Source: JAYEPK01 sp048569615
GTDB taxonomy: Archaea; Thermoplasmatota; Penumbrarchaeia; Penumbrarchaeales; Penumbrarchaeaceae
DNA length: 64,000 nucleotides
NCBI GenBank assembly: GCA_048569615.1
Contig: JBLIRK010000009.1
Location: 1 to 64,000 of the forward strand
Direction: 5' to 3'
The notes under the pieces were generated by a model that made no database searches, was not told the origin of the DNA, and worked only from the letters and a program-made list of their open reading frames with translations. Of the stretch, positions 53,994 to 63,800 are shown in pieces. The position numbers and the translations under genes are program-made. Each line of letters starts with the position of its first letter. Within the stretch, counting starts at the first letter, position 1.

Positions 53994-54884
53994 TCACTCT
54001 CCTTTTTCAATCCGGGCATGGAGCTCCGCTGCTTTCCTGGCTACCTCGAGTGGAGTTCTCCCGAAAATGTACAGGCAGGGCTCGATCCCGAAATCACCCG
54101 GATCCACCATCACCGTATCTGGATCCCAGGTTCGTTTCCCGACAGCGCTCTTCTTCCCCCCCCCTTCCGATTTGACGAGGTCCTTCCCACAGCCCATTTT
54201 CTCCAAAAGGGCTCCAACATCCTCGTCATATCTAAGACTGATCACAGCTCTCAGATCACCTCCGCCCCTGATCACCTCAATGAGCTTGCCGGCAAGATGT
54301 TTGGAAGCTCCGAACTCGGATCGGTATGGGTCCATCAGAATGCCGTTGCGGTCCGGGATACGCCCGGGAAAGGAGGCGACATCCATCGGACTGGAGGCAC
54401 CGGGAAGAGCATAGGCAATATTGATCTTCAGAGCGGGGACCAGCCGGGGTATGGGCTCTCCTTTGAGGAATTCCACAGCCAGTGCAAGGTCCTCCAAAAC
54501 GATACTCCTTGAACTCCCCGCTCCAGTGGTGCCGTAGCAGCATCTGCAGCTTCCCTCCCCGAACCGCTCCGTGTATCTTTCCCTTAGCATCCCTTCGGCC
54601 ATGCAACTCTCCAGCAACCCGCAGAACCTGTCCGTCAGCTCCGATCGACCGCTCCCGGCGATGGCTGCCGTTTCCAGCTCCTTGGAGATCGTATCTACCA
54701 GTTCCTCGAGTGAAGCGGGCAGCCTCGTTTCCTCTTTGAGATATTTGCTAACCCTTGCCTGGGATGTTCCAAGTAGCTGGGCTATCACCGTCTGGGACAT
54801 GCCCCTGGAATAAAGCGACATGGCCATCCTCCTTCTGACCTCGGGGAGGATCTCCTCGGTAACGACAATATGAGGGGGGAGCAT
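53994..54884 (-). CDS. thiR: thiamine-responsive regulator ThiR (HTH-ThiN)
   Basis: A 296-residue protein. Residues about 14-52 are a helix-turn-helix (SRGMSQTVIAQLLGTSQARVSKYL). A middle region has clustered cysteines (CRCCYG). The C-terminal half is a ThiN domain: RLVPALKINIAYALPGASSPMDVASFPGRI, FGASKHLAGKLIEVIRGG, and VISLRYDEDV. In other archaea ThiN makes thiamine phosphate as part of fused ThiD-ThiN enzymes; fused to an HTH it senses thiamine compounds and controls thiamine genes. It heads the transport operon. A palindrome overlaps its TATA box, and the mRNA appears almost leaderless. Confidence 0.85.
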   Translation of the reverse strand: MLPPHIVVTEEILPEVRRRMAMSLYSRGMSQTVIAQLLGTSQARVSKYLKEETRLPASLEELVDTISKELETAAIAGSGRSELTDRFCGLLESCMAEGMLRERYTERFGEGSCRCCYGTTGAGSSRSIVLEDLALAVEFLKGEPIPRLVPALKINIAYALPGASSPMDVASFPGRIPDRNGILMDPYRSEFGASKHLAGKLIEVIRGGGDLRAVISLRYDEDVGALLEKMGCGKDLVKSEGGGKKSAVGKRTWDPDTVMVDPGDFGIEPCLYIFGRTPLEVARKAAELHARIEKGE

Positions 54885-54892
54885 TATAAATC

Positions 54893-54912
54893 AGTTATGA
54901 TATTTTATAACT
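54893..54912 (-). promoter_or_regulatory. palindrome over thiR TATA box, probable ThiR operator
   Basis: AGTTAT-GATATTTT-ATAACT, 20 bp with perfect 6-bp arms, covering the TATA box (TTATAAAATATC on the minus strand). It is 9 bases from the thiR ATG. Its position suits autoregulation by thiR, the first gene of the operon. Confidence 0.55.
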
Positions 54913-55002
54913 AATATATATCTCTTCCTGGGAGTCGGTGCTGCAACTCATCACCGCCGTTATCCGATACGATAAAATGCAAGGAAGCTTCTAGGGGCTG
55001 AG

Positions 55003-56631
55003 ATGAGCCCGGGGAAGAAGAACTACAAATTACGGACGGGAGCTAGGACTGCTTCCAAGGGTTTGGAAAAGGAGCTTAAGAGAAAGGTAAAGAGATTATC
55101 CCAGGACCCGAAACTCGCACTCCCTAGATGCACCGTCAACGTGCCATATTACAGCGGAATTGAAAAGAAGCTCGTCGAGGTTCAGAAACAGAAGGAAAAC
55201 AAGGCTGCCCTTGAGAAATTATCGAAGAAGGGAGATCGGCTCGTCAGGGCCTATGCAGCCACCCTTCTACTCCTCCACGAGGATAAGATACCGTACCTCG
55301 CCGTATATCGCTCCCCTTTCGGGGATGTCGGATACGCACTCAGAGGCTCGACGGCCAAGGAGAAGCTGGTCGGGGTCCAGAACTACGACAATCCCAGGAT
55401 CAAGATGATGGCCTACCTCGAAGAGGTGAAGAAGAAGAAGCTCTTCATGTTCGTCACGGAGGATGAGGTGATATGCACAGGGACTGACCCAACCCCGCCC
55501 AAGGAGGTCCTGGATCCCCTCCCGAAGCGGCTGGGAAAGGGGATGAGGAAGAAAGGATCGGTCATCTGCTCGCCCGACCTGGATCCCGATGTGGTCGAAA
55601 AGGAGGAGCCGTGGAAGGAGCCTTATATCATCGTCAACTGGACGGCTCCCAATATAAAGATGGCAAGGTCTCTCACGTTTTCCCGGCAGAACAATGACAA
55701 TACATTCGCAACCTGCGCTTCCTACATGGCCACGGACAGGATATCGAAGCACTTCGAGGTAAGGGTAATAATCAAGCCAATTTGCGACAGGGGGACCGGC
55801 TGCATGTGCCACCCTCCAAAAAAGGAGGAGAAAAGGGGATCATTCCTGGAGAGATTGGGGAAGATCAAGGAAGCCACTCCAGTTGACGAGTACATGGAGG
55901 GGAAGATCATGGACCACCGCCTCATAGAGAAGGAGGTGGATGATTACCACTCGAGGCTGAGGGAAGTTGGGGAGACTGTCTATATAATCGGGAATGTGTG
56001 CTTCGGGGATGATTCCAAGGCTGTCCTGGAACATCTCAATATCACCAAGAAGGAAAGAAGGGTTCTAGAGGTGTTCTTCAAGCATGCAAAGGGACCCATT
56101 ATCTCCTATGATCCCACTGCCAACAAGATCATGGAGCCCTTTTGGAAGGAAGTTGGGGAGAATGTTCTTAACGAATTGATCGGGAACAAGAAGGTCTCAA
56201 AAAGGGTGTTCAGTGAATTCCCCTCACCAAGATACCAACCAATGAACATCGTTCAGGAAGGGGAATACATCATGGAAGAGAGAAGGGTCAGGGACAGCCT
56301 CCCTAAACTCAAGGATCCCCCGAGAATGATCGAATTTGCCTATGAATGCGCCATCAGCTATCTGGTGAGGGGCGAGGAGGGAGCATCCAAGGTTGTGGAG
56401 ACCTTCTCCGGGGACGATATAAAACTGAAGGCCGCCAAGTTCGCCTTCGTAAAAGCACTCAACCTCACGAAGAGCGCCGGTTGGAGCTACACAACCCATG
56501 AAATGGGCTACGCCCAGGGACTCGATGTCATAGTAAAGGACATGGTCAGGGAGAAACCGGAGCCCTTCAAGGAAGGCCTGACCAAGCTGTGGAAGGCGAC
56601 AGGGTCCACAAAGGAGCTGAAGTGGGAATAG
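55003..56631 (+). CDS. unrecognised 542-residue cytoplasmic protein
   Basis: I do not recognise this protein. It is soluble and Lys-rich, with a strongly basic N-terminus (residues 1-35) and no membrane helix. Cysteines cluster near 260-270 (KPICDRGTGCMCHPPKK), a possible metal site, with others spread through the chain (VICTG, VICSPD, TCASYM, NVCFGDD). Mixed alpha/beta composition and length argue for a real multi-domain enzyme or nucleic-acid-binding protein. GGGG precedes the ATG. It lies 139 bases before the secretion ATPase on the same strand and may be linked to it, but the ATPase seems to have its own promoter. Confidence 0.7.
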   Translation: MSPGKKNYKLRTGARTASKGLEKELKRKVKRLSQDPKLALPRCTVNVPYYSGIEKKLVEVQKQKENKAALEKLSKKGDRLVRAYAATLLLLHEDKIPYLAVYRSPFGDVGYALRGSTAKEKLVGVQNYDNPRIKMMAYLEEVKKKKLFMFVTEDEVICTGTDPTPPKEVLDPLPKRLGKGMRKKGSVICSPDLDPDVVEKEEPWKEPYIIVNWTAPNIKMARSLTFSRQNNDNTFATCASYMATDRISKHFEVRVIIKPICDRGTGCMCHPPKKEEKRGSFLERLGKIKEATPVDEYMEGKIMDHRLIEKEVDDYHSRLREVGETVYIIGNVCFGDDSKAVLEHLNITKKERRVLEVFFKHAKGPIISYDPTANKIMEPFWKEVGENVLNELIGNKKVSKRVFSEFPSPRYQPMNIVQEGEYIMEERRVRDSLPKLKDPPRMIEFAYECAISYLVRGEEGASKVVETFSGDDIKLKAAKFAFVKALNLTKSAGWSYTTHEMGYAQGLDVIVKDMVREKPEPFKEGLTKLWKATGSTKELKWE

Positions 56632-56770
56632 GGGGGAGCCCCGGGAATTCCTCCAAGCCAAATAAATGCCAGCCGATATTAAATCAACAACCATTAAATA
56701 CAATCCGACAGATGTTCGACTGGGATAATCAGCCCTAGCTGGTAGTTTCCCGGTTACTGGGGGTTATGAG

Positions 56771-58603
56771 ATGGAAGGGGCCGTACAGCAAACAAAGGAT
56801 GCAGGGGCCGGGGAGGAGGGACAGATCGATCAGGCCGATGAGATCATCACCATGGATCAGGAAGATATCGTACTCAAGGACAAGAAGACCGGTAAAAAAA
56901 GGTCCATCCTGGACATGGGTTGGTTGTTCCGAAAGGGTCCGGGAATCACAAAAAAGGCAAAGGAGGAGGAGATCGACGAGGAGACCCTTGCGGCCATGAA
57001 GCCTGCCGAGAGGATGCGCTACCGTAGGAGGCAGCAGGATAAGGAACAGCTCAAGGGAAAGACGCTCTTCGAGGTACCTCCTGTCAACGAGAAGGAATGG
57101 GAGATCATAGAGGAGATCGAGTCCATCCGCCCCGGATACTCCTACACAAGAATGGTGAGGAACAAGAGAACGAAGGACATAACGTACGAAGCCATAGAGC
57201 CGCCGCTTGACACACAGGAAAAATACTTCCACGACTGGTTAAAAGGACAGATCGAGCACAACATAGATCTGGACAGGACAACCGCCGATGACGTGGAGAA
57301 CGAGCTAAGGCTAAGAAACCTGATGCGAAAGTTCCTGGCCCAGGGAGGTCAGACCTTGGAGATCGAATCCTTCGAGAAGATCTTCTATTATCTTTCCAAC
57401 TACTTCCTCGGATATGGAAAGATACAGGTCATGATGGAGGACTCTCAGATGGAGGACGTCTCCTGCGACGGAACTGGCATACCCATCTTCGTTTTCCACA
57501 GGAAGTATAAGAACACTATGACCAGCGTGGTCTTCGAGGAAGAGGAGGAGCTGGATGACTTCGTTGTGGGGCTTGCGCAGAGATCGGGGAAGCATATCTC
57601 GATCATGAATCCCATTCTCGATGCGACACTTCCGGACGGCTCCAGGCTGAACGCCACCTTCGGCAAGGAGATCACCACGAAGGGCTCTTCCTTCACAATC
57701 AGGAAATTCAAGGAAGATCCACTGACCATGGTGAACCTGATCCTTTTCAAGACCCTCTCCCCGGAGATGGCGGCACATCTGTGGCTCGCGGTCCAATACG
57801 GGGATACCATGATGGTGTCTGGTGGAACCGCATCCGGCAAGACAACCACCTTGAACTCCATCAGCCACTTCATCCCTCCGTCATCCAAGATCATAACCAT
57901 AGAGGATACCAGGGAGATGCAGCTCCCCCACCTCAATTGGATAGCGGGGCTCACCCGAGAGAAGAAAGGGGAGGTCACCGGACAGTCAATAGACATGTAC
58001 ACCCTTCTTGTGGCCGCGCTGAGGCAGAGACCTGAATACATGATAGTCGGCGAGGTCAGGGGCAAGGAGACCATGGCCGTATTCCAGGCTATGGCCACTG
58101 GGCAGGTCACCTATGCAACCATCCATGCGGACTCAGTGGCAGCCATCGTCCACAGGCTGGAAAATCCCCCCATCAACATCCCGAGGATCCTGATCCTTGG
58201 TCTCAACCTCGTCCTGCTCCAGGCCCAGGTCAGGGTCAAGAACAGGAGGACAAGAAGGATCAAGGACCTGGTGGAGATCGTTGGCCAGGACCCGGTTTCC
58301 CAGGAGATCATCTCCAACAAGGTCTACACCTGGAATCCTGCAAAGGACGAGTTCAGGTTCTCGGGACACTCCAACCTCTATGAAAAGATCATGGACAGGG
58401 AAGGATACACCACGGAGGAGATCACCAGCGAGATACACAACAGGGCGGACGTCCTGAGGTGGCTGGCGTACAAGGACATGACCAACTACCAGGAAGTGGC
58501 CATTGTTGTAAATGAATACTACCGGAATTCAAAACCAGTTGTTGAAAGGGCGCAGAAGGAGCTCACGGCCCTCAGGCTCCAGAGACCCGATCTCAAGCTG
58601 TGA
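56771..58603 (+). CDS. archaeal type II/IV secretion ATPase (GspE/PilB/ArlI-like)
   Basis: A 610-residue hexameric-ATPase family member that powers assembly of type IV pilus-like filaments. The Walker A is GGTASGKTTT near residues 352-361. The Asp box region is ITIEDTREMQLPH, and the Walker B/His-box region MIVGEVRGKETMAVFQAMATGQVTYATIHADS is intact. About 110 extra N-terminal residues are charged and low-complexity. GGGGGT precedes the ATG. The usual next gene, a TadC/ArlJ-type membrane platform, is absent; a different bitopic protein follows. The pilin-like proteins at 1.1 and 9.4-24 kb are possible substrates. Confidence 0.9.
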   Translation: MEGAVQQTKDAGAGEEGQIDQADEIITMDQEDIVLKDKKTGKKRSILDMGWLFRKGPGITKKAKEEEIDEETLAAMKPAERMRYRRRQQDKEQLKGKTLFEVPPVNEKEWEIIEEIESIRPGYSYTRMVRNKRTKDITYEAIEPPLDTQEKYFHDWLKGQIEHNIDLDRTTADDVENELRLRNLMRKFLAQGGQTLEIESFEKIFYYLSNYFLGYGKIQVMMEDSQMEDVSCDGTGIPIFVFHRKYKNTMTSVVFEEEEELDDFVVGLAQRSGKHISIMNPILDATLPDGSRLNATFGKEITTKGSSFTIRKFKEDPLTMVNLILFKTLSPEMAAHLWLAVQYGDTMMVSGGTASGKTTTLNSISHFIPPSSKIITIEDTREMQLPHLNWIAGLTREKKGEVTGQSIDMYTLLVAALRQRPEYMIVGEVRGKETMAVFQAMATGQVTYATIHADSVAAIVHRLENPPINIPRILILGLNLVLLQAQVRVKNRRTRRIKDLVEIVGQDPVSQEIISNKVYTWNPAKDEFRFSGHSNLYEKIMDREGYTTEEITSEIHNRADVLRWLAYKDMTNYQEVAIVVNEYYRNSKPVVERAQKELTALRLQRPDLKL

Positions 58604-58737
58604 AACGGTTCTTCATATATCAATGTCCGAACATTTTCCATTTCGATCCTTCAATTAATTTGATGAATGTTCCACATCTAGAAATTTGTTCCATTACCGG
58701 CTTATATAGCGAATTTCGTGGTGATCCCGGTGATCAG

Positions 58738-59910
58738 ATGAGAGAGATGTTGGAAAAAAGAACAATGATCGTTCTGCTTGCAGGTTTCCTGGTACTGTCT
58801 ATTGTCATCATTGCAGTGGCCCTGGCGCAGGGAGGAAGGGGAATCATGAGCGAGCAGCAGGGTGAGCCGCAGAACGGCGAGACCGGTGAGCAGCAGGGCA
58901 ATCCGGAGATGTTCGGGAAGTTCAGCCAGGAAGGGGACGGGATCTCGGGAAGGTTCGTCTCCTTCGATATCTCGGAAGGATCGATCGTTGAATACACCTA
59001 CTCCCTCGAGGAGGAGGAGATATTCTCTTCGGTCGGATTCAGCATTGATCCATTCGATGAGGAAAACTCTCGTCTCGAAGGCGGTGTTTACCACATCGAG
59101 GGAGGAGGGATCCACATCATGTCCCATAACAATCCAACAGCCATGATCCACATAACCTATTCCGGGGAGGAGTGGTTCAACGTTACCTTCTCGCCGGCGG
59201 TGGGAGTCTCCCTTGGAGAGCCTGCAGAAGGCATCATACCGGTTCTCGGATTGACCACTGAGGCGGAGATTTCCACCGGGACAGAAGAATTCGATATCAG
59301 GGATGGCACGCTCGAGATAAATGTTACGAAGGGAGTAACAGTGACGTTCATGAGGCTCCCCTACCAGACCATGTCCGAATTCAGGGAGAAGGTTGTCAGC
59401 GGAATCCAGCAGGGCAGGATCGACGGAGAACTTCAGGTCCAGGAGGGTTCAGAAGATTCACCGGAAACCCAGAGCTTCCCTTATCAGGGGAAAGTGCAGA
59501 TGCAGCTGAAGGGATCTGAAAAGGGAAAGATGCTCAAGTTCGAGGTCCAGAGCCAGGAAAAGGCCGGAAAGGTTCTCATGTTCCATGTCCAGGGAGAGGT
59601 CCTGGAAGATGTCGAGATCGGAAAGCTGAGGGTCAATTTCGACGGGGAGAAGGCCGTTAAGGCAGAAGGTCCGGAAGATGTCATGGAAGCTTCCGGGGAG
59701 CAGTTCCTGTACTGCATCGAAAAGGATGGGGACGGGAACTATCAGATGATGGCCTACGTCCCCGAGTTCTCCACCCACGAGGTCGAACTGCTGGTAGATG
59801 ATGACGATGCTGGGAATGAATCACCGTTCCTTACGGCCGGGGGGATTATGTTTTCCCTGGGACTCATCCTTGTCGTCCTTGCCATCTTTAAAATGGGAAA
59901 GAGGAACTGA
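58738..59910 (+). CDS. bitopic surface protein, function unknown
   Basis: A 390-residue protein. A signal anchor (TMIVLLAGFLVLSIVIIAVALAQ) comes first, then a polar linker with GEPQNGETGEQQG. A beta-rich domain of about 290 residues follows, and a C-terminal membrane helix (GGIMFSLGLILVVLAIF) ends in KMGKRN. The open frame reaches back to overlap the ATPase stop. A TATA box (CTTATATAG, about 58701-58709) predicts a transcript start near 58731, so I start at the ATG at 58738. A direct repeat GGTGATC (two copies) lies just upstream. No family is recognised; its position after the ATPase could hint at a secretion role. Confidence 0.7.
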   Translation: MREMLEKRTMIVLLAGFLVLSIVIIAVALAQGGRGIMSEQQGEPQNGETGEQQGNPEMFGKFSQEGDGISGRFVSFDISEGSIVEYTYSLEEEEIFSSVGFSIDPFDEENSRLEGGVYHIEGGGIHIMSHNNPTAMIHITYSGEEWFNVTFSPAVGVSLGEPAEGIIPVLGLTTEAEISTGTEEFDIRDGTLEINVTKGVTVTFMRLPYQTMSEFREKVVSGIQQGRIDGELQVQEGSEDSPETQSFPYQGKVQMQLKGSEKGKMLKFEVQSQEKAGKVLMFHVQGEVLEDVEIGKLRVNFDGEKAVKAEGPEDVMEASGEQFLYCIEKDGDGNYQMMAYVPEFSTHEVELLVDDDDAGNESPFLTAGGIMFSLGLILVVLAIFKMGKRN

Positions 59911-59950
59911 GACGGCACCTTGATCGGACCGGGAGGGCTTCCGGTCCGGT

Positions 59951-60499
59951 CTATCTGCCTTTAACGAACACCTTCAATTCTCCATCGTCAAGGAGTGCGA
60001 GCTCCATTCCAATGTGCTCTGCTGCCTCGAAGATCCTGTCATCCCTGTAGAACTCCCCGTAGACAATCCTCTTGATACCGGAGTTGGCAATGATCTTGAA
60101 ACAAGTCCAGCATGGAGAAGCGGTTACGTAGAGCTCTCCTTCCAGGAGGGATACACCGTATCGCGCCGCCTGGGCTATTGCATTCTGCTCCGCATGGGCT
60201 GTCCTTGTGCAGTGGCCATTCTCGATCATATGCCCCGCCTCGTCGCAGTGGGGCATACCCCTTACGGATCCGTTATACCCTGTTGCAAGTATGGTCCTGT
60301 CCCGGACGATTACGCAGCCAACATGCTTCCTGTGGCAGGTTCCCCTTGTGGCCACCTGCTTTGAGATGTTCATGAAATAGACGTCCCAGCTGTCCCTATT
60401 CGGAAATTTATCCGCATCATACTGGAGGATGTAGGTACAGTCACCCTTCGGCCGGCATTCTCTCTCCATCGGACACATGTTCCAAGATAAGAAGGACAT
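59951..60499 (-). CDS. deoxycytidylate deaminase (ComEB/dCMP deaminase family)
   Basis: A 182-residue zinc enzyme converting dCMP to dUMP for thymidylate synthesis. The active-site motifs are H102-A-E104 (TRTAHAEQNAI) and C130-x2-C133 (SPCWTC); substrate-site blocks are DSWDVYFMNISKQVATRGTC and GYNGSVRGMPHCDE. The N-terminus carries about 35 extra residues with three cysteines (MCPMERECRPKGDC), which may bind a second metal. The gene is convergent with the preceding bitopic-protein gene. Confidence 0.88.
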   Translation of the reverse strand: MSFLSWNMCPMERECRPKGDCTYILQYDADKFPNRDSWDVYFMNISKQVATRGTCHRKHVGCVIVRDRTILATGYNGSVRGMPHCDEAGHMIENGHCTRTAHAEQNAIAQAARYGVSLLEGELYVTASPCWTCFKIIANSGIKRIVYGEFYRDDRIFEAAEHIGMELALLDDGELKVFVKGR

Positions 60500-60700
60500 C
60501 GTTATAACAATATCTCTATAGGACGGGATAATTCCATAACCAATTTCTCATAGTAATTATTTCCATGAAATTCAATTAAAAATATATAAAAAAAATTAGG
60601 GTAAAGGCACAGGACCGCCGGTCCTTCACGCATTCAATCCGCTCTCCTTACCCTCACCCTGCCAACGAACAATCATTACTGATTATTATTTATGGTGAAA
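60500..60700 (-). ncRNA. intergenic stretch with possible small structured RNA
   Basis: Very AT-rich gene-free sequence. Read on the minus strand, AGGGTAAGG (60654-60646) pairs with CCTTTACCCT (60607-60598) and encloses a hairpin AGGACC-GGC-GGTCCT; a run of eight T follows directly. With the TATA-like sequence near 60727, this would give a transcript of about 105 nt ending in a U-tract. It may be a small RNA, a terminator, or part of the deaminase leader. A minus-strand frame of 43 codons here is not convincing. Confidence 0.25.
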
Positions 60701-60738
60701 AAAACTATAACTTTTAAAAGGGTATATTTATAGTTTTT
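60701..60738 (+). promoter_or_regulatory. inverted repeat around promoter of transglutaminase-like gene
   Basis: Perfect 11-bp arms AAAAACTATAA (60701-60711) and TTATAGTTTTT (60728-60738) flank a TATA box (GGGTATATTTATA). Between them lies the self-complementary CTTTTAAAAG. The predicted transcript start is about 60750, leaving a leader of about 95 bases before the ATG at 60845. The nested symmetry suggests repressor or activator binding. Confidence 0.45.
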
Positions 60739-60844
60739 CTACAATTGGTTATAATCCCGTGCATAGGGAGGAGCTATACAAAATCCGATGTCAAACAATA
60801 AATCCCCGGGAAGCGTTAAGGATGAACAAGGGAGATGATAGAAG

Positions 60845-63800
60845 ATGAGAACCGGGCCTTCTTTGCTTATCATTATCCTCATCACTGCGATGTTCCCGAT
60901 CCCTGCATTTGGAAACAATGAGTATATCAGTCATACTTCCGGATCTCCTTCCAGAGCAGCCGGAGCGAGCCCTGTTTTGGATGAGTTGCTCGAGGTCTCC
61001 CCGGGAGGGGAGACCAGACTGGTCCTATCCCCGGAGGGCGATCACTCGATAGAGGGTCACATTGGGCCAGTCATTGATCCCGATACGATGCTTTACCAAG
61101 CATCAGAGCTGCTTCCGGCATGGTTGAGGGGGGATTTCATCAGGAACATGCTCAAGACGGGATCTGCGGGATTGTACCTCGGTGTCGAGCCGAAAGCTTC
61201 CTTCGGTGACCTTGACGGGGATGGCGATGACGATATGATAACAGCTGTTGGTGATACGATCTTCTTCTTCAAGAATATAGGCAGACAGGGAAATCCCGTA
61301 TTTGATTCAGGCGGATTTGGTCTTTATGAGGACGGTTATAAAGCAGTCCAGACTGCATGGGTGAGCCCGACCATATTCGATCTGGATGGAAACGAATTCG
61401 GTGATGTGATCTACGGAGATGATGACTATCTCCTGAATTTTCTGATGAATCCGCTTGCGCCGGATGGTCCTACGGAACAATTCGCCGTGATGTATGTCGG
61501 AAGCTCCTTCCCACCGACGCATCTATCACCCACGGTGTGGTATATGGACACCGAGGAATTGATCTTCATACTGGGTAGCAAATCCGGAACGGTGTATCAC
61601 TGGTCTGTTGAACCGAACGTGGAGGACGGCCGGTGGGGTTTCAACATGAACGGAGCTCCCCAGAGGATAGACAGCATCCTGCCCTCGCTGAACATGTCCG
61701 CTCCCAGAGCCTGGAATACGCTTACTTCGGAAGGACGAACTATCTCACGCTCTCTTGCGGTAGGCTCGGCGGAGGGTGCAACACGCTTCTTCACCCATTC
61801 AGGGGAGCCTGCATCCATGGATGGCTTCGAGTCCGTTCCGGGATATTTCGCGAATGTAGTCTCCACCGCTCCTGCTACTCCAGCACCGGCCGATCTCAAC
61901 GGGGACAGGGAGCCTGACCTCGTCATCGATAGAGGCGGGAACTTTATGATGGCGTACCCGAATCTCGGATTCGGACCGGAGCCTTACTGGATACCGGACC
62001 CTCATCTGCCCGCCTTCGAGATAGAGAACTACGAATCCGCCTTCGATGATCCCCTCGAGTTCTACTACGAGGACAGTATCATCGAATATCTCGAGGCTGT
62101 TATCGAAGCACCCGATCCTAGATATCGTGATGAGATAGGCTTCGCATGCGCCTTCACACCTCCTTCACAGCTGCGGGATAACAGACTTGCGGACCTTCTT
62201 GCGGAGAATGTCTGGCATATCTACTCCAGGGACCCCCATCTTGAATACGTCCGCCTGGTCGAGCATACGGACGGGAATGCGTACACCACTGCGGCATACA
62301 GAGTTCGCGTCGGAGAGCGCATAGTCGAGATGGAAATACCGAGGGAAGCGTATTACTGGGGCATTGTCCATCCCAGGGTGACAGAGGAAATTGTCGCATA
62401 CATCGATCCCGAGACCGGCGGACAGACAGCCCCGGAGAACGGAGGCAGGTACTGGAGGGAATACCTTTGGGAGCACGCGGACGAGGAGTATCCCCCCGGC
62501 CCGGTATATCCGGATGAATGGACCGGACCGAGGGCATATTATCCAAGGAATTCGACACCCCCCTTGTTGAAGGATGTCCTGAAAGATGTGGATATATTAT
62601 GGGACATGCAGCCCTACGAGTACCCGAGGGGTTTCGACAATCAGGGAGAGGTCAACGATCATCCCTGGAACCTCCGGGATCATGCCGTTGAAAAAGTATC
62701 ACATTGGGTGGAAAAGACCCTAGTTATCAATCAGCAGGAATCCCCGGACAGCGAAAGACCCAATCAACCGGTCAGGATAGCCCACGGACACAACGGCAAC
62801 TGCGGCGAGCTCCAGGACCTGACTATAGCCGCGGCAAGATCAGCCCTCATACCATCGAGAGGTGTGCATCTGACGGGTGAGGACCATGTATGGTCGGAGT
62901 TCTATCTCGGCGGATGGCACCAGTGGGACAATTACTGGTCGGATTCCGGAGGGGTGGTGGCGAACGATCTGAACTACTGGTGGGGATGGGGAGCCCGGGG
63001 AGGCTCCGGTGTTTGGGCATCCGACGGAGCCGGACAGAGCTTCGATGTCGGTGATAGGTACCGCTCTCCGGATGTAAGGGGATATCTCCAGGTCAACGTA
63101 TTAGACTCTGAGTTCCAGCCCGTTGACGGTGCAAGGGTGGTCGTATTCTCGCACTGGGTCATGGAGAATGCAGTGGACCCTGGTCCCTATCAGGGCCCCC
63201 TGCCGACCATCCCGCTCCCTTCCATCTGGAATTACACGGACCAGGATGGTAAGGCGGAATTCATGATATGCAGGCAGAACTTCCATTTCCGGGTCACCTC
63301 TGACCTGGGAACCTACGTTTCGGACAAGTTCACAATTGACGAGCAGATCCCCCGGTCCTTCACGGTCCAGCTTCAGGCCTCGAGACCACCAGTTCAGGAA
63401 TACCAGGAGACCGTTTCGTTCCCGGAGAGCGGAAAGGGCTACCTTCTCTCCGTTGAGGTCCTGGACAGTTATCAGGACCAGAGGGATTTCACGTCAGGAG
63501 TACTCTTCCGAAATAGGATGGACAACTGTGAGGTGAAAGTGAGCCTGATCAGCGGAAATGCGGGGGAGAGATCCGGTATGTTGATGGAAGAGGTTTGTTC
63601 AGGGGATTCACCTCTCATCAAGGCGTTCATGGACGGAGGACGGAATATCACCGTCTCAATATCGGATGAGGGATCGATCAAGACCCATTCCAGAGTTAGG
63701 ATCAGGGTCTTCGAGCTTGAGGGAGAGACAGGATCAGTGAAAGATGTGATCCCGGCCAATCCGGAAGGTCCGGGAGGAAGCGGATTTCAGTTGAATGAAT

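Noticed and set aside
54885..55002. TPP riboswitch ahead of the thiamine operon
   Set aside because: The thiR transcript appears almost leaderless and no THI-box-like sequence is visible.
60788..60838. A 16-codon upstream frame in the leader of the transglutaminase-like gene
   Set aside because: The only GGAGG-like string is about 16 bases away, too far for a normal SD; it is probably chance.
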